From NCBI GenBank assembly GCA_902769705.1, contig CACXPX010000009.1, forward strand, positions 31,060 through 95,059: a DNA stretch of 64,000 bases, in the 5' to 3' direction. Both the position numbers and the translations under genes were made by a program. The stretch's first letter is position 1. Each line of letters opens with the position of its first letter. This stretch comes from an uncultured Prevotellaceae bacterium. Its GTDB lineage: Bacteria; Bacteroidota; Bacteroidia; Bacteroidales; Bacteroidaceae. Shown in pieces: positions 59,734-64,000 of the stretch. A model generated the notes under the pieces. That model was given only the letters and a program-made list of their open reading frames with translations. It was not told the origin of the DNA and ran no database searches.

Positions 59734-60055
59734 CGGCTTGTGTTGTTTGTTGCAAGTCGCCGCTGAGCACATAGATGTCTTCGTCGTCGGCTTTCATGAA
59801 ATAGCGTTCACGGGCAATCTTCTCAATTGCCTTGGGGTTGCGTTTCAGTTCGCGCAAGCGGCGCGAGTCGGCTTCGTGTTGCGCCTCGTATTTGCTGATT
59901 TCTTCTTTCAGGTCGCTGATTTGCAATTCGTATTGCACGCGTTTCACAAAGCTGTTGTCATCGAGGAATCCCACGATGGCCACACCTATCACAATCACTA
60001 TCAGGTATTTGTAGTGACTGATAAATGTCCATATCAGATTGAGTTTGGCTGCCAT
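59717..60055 (-). CDS. FtsB/DivIC-type septum formation initiator
   Basis: 112 aa, the usual size. A short basic N-terminus, one membrane helix (about residues 15-31, YLIVIVIGVAIVGFL), then a coiled coil (about 40-75, LQISDLKEEISKYEAQHE) and a conserved AREKYFMK-like end, here ARERYFMKADDED. It joins FtsL and DivIB/FtsQ in the divisome at the septum. Likely first of a two-gene unit with the membrane protein below. Confidence 0.87.
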   Translation of the reverse strand: MAAKLNLIWTFISHYKYLIVIVIGVAIVGFLDDNSFVKRVQYELQISDLKEEISKYEAQHEADSRRLRELKRNPKAIEKIARERYFMKADDEDIYVLSGDLQQTTQADETAQ

Positions 60056-60129
60056 TTAACTGTTCAATAATCGTTTGGATGCAAAATTATAAAATAATTT
60101 GAAAAACACCGAACGATTCAAACATATTA

Positions 60130-60236
60130 ACAATTGAGAATTGACAATTGACAATTGAGAATTGAGTATTGACTATTAACAAGGGTATTGAGGGCAACTT
60201 TTACCTTTTTACCTTTTTACCCTTTTACCTTTTTTA
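60130..60236 (+). repeat. Low-complexity stretch of AATTGA(C/G) and CCTTTTTA repeats
   Basis: AATTGAnAATTGA units (60131-60166) are followed by five TTTTTACC-type repeats (60201-60235), ending at the CotH gene stop. Such stretches are common in Prevotella intergenic DNA. Confidence 0.6.
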
Positions 60237-62855
60237 CAGCTCCGCAATATGCTTGTCGAGCCACTCCAACCGACCTTCGAACATCTCTATCAGGCGCTCT
60301 ACAGCAGCATCATACTCCATCAGCTCATCGCCGTTCACCCGAATGTTGATGGGCCACAGGGCGTTGTTCATGTCGGCCGAGCCACGAAGACGGGCTGCCA
60401 GCTGACGGGTGTAGGCGGGAATGACATCGAATCGCGGGCGCAGCTCTGCCCAACGAGCCTTCACCTGAGCCACGAAGGCAGGGTCGCGGAAGAGGCGGTC
60501 GTAGTAGAGGCTCCACTTGTTGAGGAAACGCACCTGGAACTCAGGCACAAACGTGTAGTAGTCGAAATCCCACACGGGGCCAGCCGTGAGCAACCCTTCG
60601 CGGTCTTTATAGACGTAGCTGCTCTTGCGTGTGCTGGGCTCGCCGTTCATCACCACCTCGTTCACAATCCACCAGTCGATGAACGACTCCACATCCATCA
60701 TCCTCGTATAGTCGCGCGAGAGCAGGGCGGCATCGTCCATGAGCGACTGTTCCAACTCATCTACAAAGCCACGCATATAGTCGAACTGTTGCTGGGTGAG
60801 CACATTGTCATCGGGCTCGTGGAACATATAGGGCAGGTTCATCAGCTGGCTGCGGAACTTGTATTGGCGGTCGTAGTTCTGGTCAATCTCCATCAGATAG
60901 CCGCCCGTGATGGTGTCGGGATGGGTGTCGGTGCTCTTCAGCTTGTGGATGTTCACGCGGTTCTTGTCGGCCTTGATTTTCTCGCAAAGATAATAGTTGC
61001 CCACATGACGGCCGTTGACCACCAGCTCAACAAACTCTCCCCGCGGAGTCCAAGCCAGCGACGTCAGCCGCGCTATCTCGAACGCCACCGCATTGCGAAG
61101 CAGCGTGCGGTCCATCCAGTTGGCCAGCAGCACCCACCGCGTGTCGCTGGGCATGTCGAGTATCTCGGCTTTCTTGTCGAGCTTCAGCGTGTAGGGCTTC
61201 TTGGGATAGCTCCACGTGGTGTTTCCGCGTCCGCGAATGCTGCCGTTGCCCACATAGGTTATCACGCCATTCCCACGGAAAATCGTGATGTCGGCATGGT
61301 CCACCCAGTCCACCTTGTTTGTCACAACCGCCTCATCGGGTGTGTTGAGGAACATCACGGGCAGTCCTGATACCACCAGCTCAACGGTGTAGATATTCTC
61401 CTCGCCCCGCTCCGAAATCACCCGATAGGTCACGGGCTTCGTGAAATCGTTCATCGTGATGCCGCTCACCTGTTCGCGGTCGCCCACAAACACGCGCGAG
61501 CCATTGGTGCGGAAGGTGGCTGCCAGCTGGCGGGCATTGAGCACATAGGGCGTGGAAATGCGGATGCGGTTGCCATCGGGAACCATCATGACATCCTTCA
61601 CCACCATCCCATAGTTTCCGCCGACGGTGAATCCGAACTCGGTGAAGAGGTTCTGTGCGGAGCGCACTTCGAACGCCGTTGACGATATCTGCACCTCCTC
61701 GCCCCGCGCATCGTTCACGGTGATGACAAGTGCCGCCATCTCGTCGTAGTCGGCCGATGTTCCCAAGTCTCTCAGGTGGGCGCGATATTGGCCTGTTTTC
61801 TGCACGCCGCGCTCATCGAACACTTGCGTCACGCGCGCCAGCTTGTAGTGGGTGGGAGCCGTTGTGTAGCCCGTCCCTGCTCGGGTGGCAATGCCCACCT
61901 TGTCGAGGCAAATCTGGCAGTCTTCGGCGTCCAAATTGTATCTGAACAGGGCATTCGAGGGGTTCACCCTGAACTCGAAGGTGGCTGGCATGTTCTTGCC
62001 CATCCGGATGGGACCTGTTGCCAGGATGGCGATGCTGGTGGGGATGGTGAAGGTTTTGTTGAACACGTATGTGCGTCCGTTGCCCAGGGTGATGGAAATC
62101 TCGTGCGTCACATCGTCTTCGCTGATGGCCCTGATAAGGAGGTCGGGGTTGGATGAATAGGGTGTCACCAGCGAGTCGACCACCACGTCGGGCGCCTGGG
62201 GCTGATACATCTGGAACACATAGTATCCGGCATCGTTGGTCACCACACGAATCGACACACCGTCGTCGCCACGCTCGCCTTGCTCGCCTTGTGGGCCTTG
62301 CTCGCCCTGTTCGCCCTGAGGGCCTTGTTCGCCTTGCTCACCCTGCGGACCTTGCTCGCCTTGTGGGCCTTGTTCGCCCTGCTCGCCCTGAGGACCTTGC
62401 TCGCCTTGTGGACCCTGCGCCTTGATGGGTTGGCCGCTGGCGTCCATGAGGCGCGAGAAGGTTGCTCCGTTGTCATACGACACGCACCAGTAGCCGTCTT
62501 GGTCGATTTTCAGGTAGGGCGTCACGCCATCCAGGCCATCGATGCCGTCGCGCCCATTCAGGCCGTCGTCGCCACGCTCGCCATCCTTCCCGTCTTTCCC
62601 GTCGGCACCATTGAGCAGGCTGATGGTGGAGTTGTCGGAAAAGGTGACCTTCCAGCCTCCGGTCTCCGAGTTGATGGGGTCTACGCGTGAGATGATTTTC
62701 CCGTCGTCGTAGGCGCGCTGCAGGGCTTCCAGCGCCGACTTCAGGTCTTTCACGTCGGTCTCCAGTTGGTCGAGTCGGCTGTTCACCTCGTCAAGGTCGG
62801 TGCACGACACCAGCGTGAGGGTCGCGAGCAAGAGCAACAATATATATTTTTTCAT
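60234..62855 (-). CDS. CotH kinase family lipoprotein with collagen-like repeats
   Basis: 873 aa from Met 62855 (MKKYILLLLLATLTLVSC; lipobox VSC). A coiled coil (about residues 25-50) and a DUF4988-like region come first, then two collagen-like Gly-X-Y stretches (about 85-113 and 151-200; (GPQGEQ)n). A beta-rich middle (about 200-515) leads to a CotH kinase domain (about 520-870) with GNGSIRGRGNTTWSYPKKPY, KLDKKAEILDMPSDTRW, LLANWMDRTLLRNAVA and AGPVWDFDYYTF, the active-site Asp region. In Bacillus CotH is an atypical protein kinase; the substrate in Bacteroidetes is not known. Confidence 0.85.
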   Translation of the reverse strand: MKKYILLLLLATLTLVSCTDLDEVNSRLDQLETDVKDLKSALEALQRAYDDGKIISRVDPINSETGGWKVTFSDNSTISLLNGADGKDGKDGERGDDGLNGRDGIDGLDGVTPYLKIDQDGYWCVSYDNGATFSRLMDASGQPIKAQGPQGEQGPQGEQGEQGPQGEQGPQGEQGEQGPQGEQGEQGPQGEQGERGDDGVSIRVVTNDAGYYVFQMYQPQAPDVVVDSLVTPYSSNPDLLIRAISEDDVTHEISITLGNGRTYVFNKTFTIPTSIAILATGPIRMGKNMPATFEFRVNPSNALFRYNLDAEDCQICLDKVGIATRAGTGYTTAPTHYKLARVTQVFDERGVQKTGQYRAHLRDLGTSADYDEMAALVITVNDARGEEVQISSTAFEVRSAQNLFTEFGFTVGGNYGMVVKDVMMVPDGNRIRISTPYVLNARQLAATFRTNGSRVFVGDREQVSGITMNDFTKPVTYRVISERGEENIYTVELVVSGLPVMFLNTPDEAVVTNKVDWVDHADITIFRGNGVITYVGNGSIRGRGNTTWSYPKKPYTLKLDKKAEILDMPSDTRWVLLANWMDRTLLRNAVAFEIARLTSLAWTPRGEFVELVVNGRHVGNYYLCEKIKADKNRVNIHKLKSTDTHPDTITGGYLMEIDQNYDRQYKFRSQLMNLPYMFHEPDDNVLTQQQFDYMRGFVDELEQSLMDDAALLSRDYTRMMDVESFIDWWIVNEVVMNGEPSTRKSSYVYKDREGLLTAGPVWDFDYYTFVPEFQVRFLNKWSLYYDRLFRDPAFVAQVKARWAELRPRFDVIPAYTRQLAARLRGSADMNNALWPINIRVNGDELMEYDAAVERLIEMFEGRLEWLDKHIAEL
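62265..62414 (-). repeat. Collagen-like coding repeat (GPQGEQ)n
   Basis: Nine- and 18-nt units code for alternating GPQGEQ and GEQ triplets. Such repeats can vary in number by slippage, changing stalk length in frame. Confidence 0.75.
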
Positions 62856-62886
62856 TAGGGGCACAGTGTGGGTTTTTTATCTGATG

Positions 62887-62917
62887 CAAATTTACAAAAA
62901 AAATCCCATACCACCAA
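62887..62917 (-). promoter_or_regulatory. Promoter of the CotH lipoprotein gene
   Basis: The complement gives TAAATTTG (62887-62894) and a TTTGG element around TTG at 62915-62917, with 20-nt spacing. Confidence 0.7.
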
Positions 62918-62981
62918 ATTCCGACCCTCGCTGGCTTGCAAAAATTTGTTAAAGAATGAAAGTTTTTTTACCGCCCCGCCA

Positions 62982-63223
62982 TTTGTGGCTTTTGGTCTCC
63001 CCATTTGTGGCTTTTAATGCTCTCATTTATGGCTTTTAGCCTTCTCGCATGCGGCTTTTAGCCTCCCCATTTGTGGCTTTTAGCCTTCTCGCATGCGGCT
63101 TTTCACCCACCCACATGCGATTTCTAACCTCCTCACATGCGGCTTTCACCTCCTCACTTGCAGCTTCCAACCTCCTCGTTTACGGCATCCTGACCTCATT
63201 TGTGGCTTTTTGACCACCCCACT
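62982..63223 (+). repeat. 22-bp-period array (D) of ATTTGTGGCTTTTAGCC / GCATGCGGCTTTTAGCC units
   Basis: About eleven consecutive units, nearly all 21-22 nt long, alternate between ATTTGTGGCTTTT and GCATGCGGCTTTT forms and become degenerate to the right. The unit around 63126 (ACCTCCTCACATGCGGCTTT) matches in reverse a unit of array B (32381-32402). The longest array in the window. Confidence 0.85.
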
Positions 63224-63356
63224 CCATAGCTTTGAACCCGCTGTTGCCAGCCTTTTGGCAGGCGCACGGACGCACTTGCCGGCGAGGGCGAAAATAAAAC
63301 GTTTTGTAAACATTTTTCAATGGCAATGGGAGGGCGCAATGGTTTTATGCCGAATT

Positions 63357-63593
63357 GCTACATGCTACATGCTACATGTTACATTAAGGTACCTTAGCAT
63401 GTGCAGAAACCGCCCCTCTTCCTATAGGTTATTATAATATATAATATATAATATATATATTATATATTATAATAAAATTACTATTATTACACTCCATTAC
63501 TTTTTACCCATCAAATCCGTCAATTTAAAACATAAATCTCATCTCAGAAAATGGAAACTACCTTAATGTAGCATGTAACATGTAGCATGTAGC
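63357..63593. repeat. Inverted-repeat element: 35-bp terminal repeats around a central AT palindrome
   Basis: The left arm 63357-63391 and the right arm 63559-63593 are inverted copies, 33 of 35 matching, built of CTACATG heptads ending ACATTAAGGTA. Between them lies a perfect 21-bp-arm AT palindrome (63429-63449 and 63455-63475). The 237-bp layout resembles a small non-autonomous element or a cruciform site; no flanking target duplication was seen. Confidence 0.65.
63429..63475. repeat. Perfect AT-only palindrome
   Basis: Two 21-nt arms of A and T only, complementary to each other, separated by 5 nt. Prone to cruciform extrusion. Confidence 0.75.
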
Positions 63594-63794
63594 GTTTCCC
63601 CTGAATCAGTTGGCGTTTTTCCATCCCACTGAGTAATGGCATAAACCTTGTAACGAAGGGCATTCCCGTCATCTCATTCCATTCTTGCGCACACTGTCCC
63701 CTGCCCCCAGCGGCACCCTTTCCCGTAAAGCTGACACTGCTCAGAGGGGTAACAATTTAAAACAATAATATCGCAGTTGACCCTTTCAGATAAA

Positions 63795-63843
63795 GAGCGG
63801 CCTGAAGGGCCAACCCGCTCATAGCCCAGGGCTGCGCCCTGGG
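63795..63843. repeat. GC-rich double hairpin of a dispersed Bacteroidetes repeat type
   Basis: GAGCGG/CCGCTC (63795-63800 and 63815-63820, with inner GGCC/GGCC) is followed by CCCAGGGC (63825-63832) pairing with GCCCTGGG (63836-63843). The combination is familiar from repetitive intergenic elements in Bacteroidetes genomes. Confidence 0.5.
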
Positions 63844-64000
63844 TTGGCATGGAGCATGAGAAGGACGCGCTGTAAGTGCAATTGAAGTGCAAGGCGAACG
63901 CAGAGCCGAGCTCGCTCGAGCTATGCTGAGCCGCAGCCTTCAATCGCTTTAAGCAAAAGCACTACAAGATGCAGGTGCTGTTCCCAATGCTTTTGCCCCT

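Larger units (their letters stand above)
62865..64000. other. 1.1-kb gene-poor region rich in repeats
   Basis: From the CotH start to the window end no convincing gene was found. It contains the CotH promoter, array D (62982-63223), an inverted-repeat element with a central AT palindrome (63357-63593), and GC-rich hairpins near 63795-63843. A 114-codon plus-strand frame (63093-63437) runs through the array and a 90-codon minus-strand frame (63674-63943) runs through the hairpins; both look fortuitous. Confidence 0.55.

Noticed and set aside
60249-61370. A 373-codon plus-strand frame opposite the CotH gene.
   Set aside because: Antisense shadow with a His/Val/Leu-rich composition; CotH motifs are on the other strand.
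62982-63223. Possible CRISPR array.
   Set aside because: Units are contiguous with a 22-nt period and no unique spacers, and no cas genes are nearby; the same holds for the other 22-bp arrays.
63674-63943. A 90-codon minus-strand frame near the window end.
   Set aside because: It reads through the GC-rich hairpins of a repeat element (QGAALGYERVGPSG), a common false open frame in Bacteroidetes genomes.
63600-64000. tRNA or rRNA genes near the right end.
   Set aside because: Stable GC-rich hairpins are present but no cloverleaf, T-loop TTCRA motif or rRNA signature was found.

Overview
The window comes from a Bacteroidetes chromosome, most likely a member of the Prevotellaceae. The evidence is the repeated TAnnTTTG -7 promoter box with a TTG/TTTG element about 19-23 nt upstream, the near absence of Shine-Dalgarno sites, and a gene content rich in lipoproteins, TonB-linked outer-membrane proteins, capsule-assembly Wzi, WbsX glycosyltransferases, DUF5689/OB-fold lipoproteins, HU-HIG proteins and a C-terminal T9SS-like tail. 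No rRNA, tRNA, IS element or CRISPR array was recognised.

Layout. (1) 1-1.7 kb: the end of a histidine phosphatase gene and a secreted Ser/Arg-rich protein. (2) 1.9-21.0 kb: an exopolysaccharide/capsule locus. It holds a DegT aminotransferase, Wzi, a sugar transferase that starts the lipid-linked unit, GT2/GT4/WbsX glycosyltransferases, a TupA-like ATP-grasp protein, a GH16 glucanase, a CapA protein, an acyltransferase, and a last operon with the logic Wza-like exporter, Wzz, Wzx flippase, Wzy-like polymerase, GT4. (3) 21.7-32.2 kb: a run dominated by nucleic-acid genes. It has uridine kinase, a uracil-DNA-glycosylase-superfamily protein, a secreted endonuclease/exonuclease/phosphatase divergent from a TonB-dependent receptor operon with DUF5689 and OB-fold lipoproteins, ribosomal protein L31 type B, and a lipoprotein DNA/RNA endonuclease; I infer extracellular nucleic-acid scavenging. 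(4) 32.6-33.8 kb: two paralogous lipoproteins. (5) 34-35.6 kb: glutathione peroxidase and thioredoxin reductase. (6) 35.7-42.4 kb: an AraC regulator divergent from a three-gene RND efflux operon. (7) 42.3-45.5 kb: a sodium:solute symporter and a TrpB2 gene preceded by a tandem-Trp leader peptide and an attenuator-like terminator. (8) 45.9-49.3 kb: an HU-family gene, a probable gene remnant and a GH10 xylanase. (9) 49.4-60.1 kb: a tightly packed minus-strand housekeeping operon (FtsB/DivIC-like; DUF4369, pyrC, MetH reactivation domain, phosphoesterase, plsC, Dpm1-like GT2, mfd). (10) 60.2-62.9 kb: a collagen-repeat CotH lipoprotein, then 1.1 kb of repeat-rich DNA.

The most unusual feature is a dispersed family of intergenic arrays with a 22-bp period (5.2, 11.9, 21.5, 32.3, 45.6 and 63.0 kb). 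Units differ between arrays, but many carry a roughly 17-nt palindrome plus a 5-nt spacer, and some units recur between distant arrays. Two arrays share an identical 82-bp core in opposite orientation 20 kb apart, so they could support inversion of the DNA between them. I know of no described function for these arrays.
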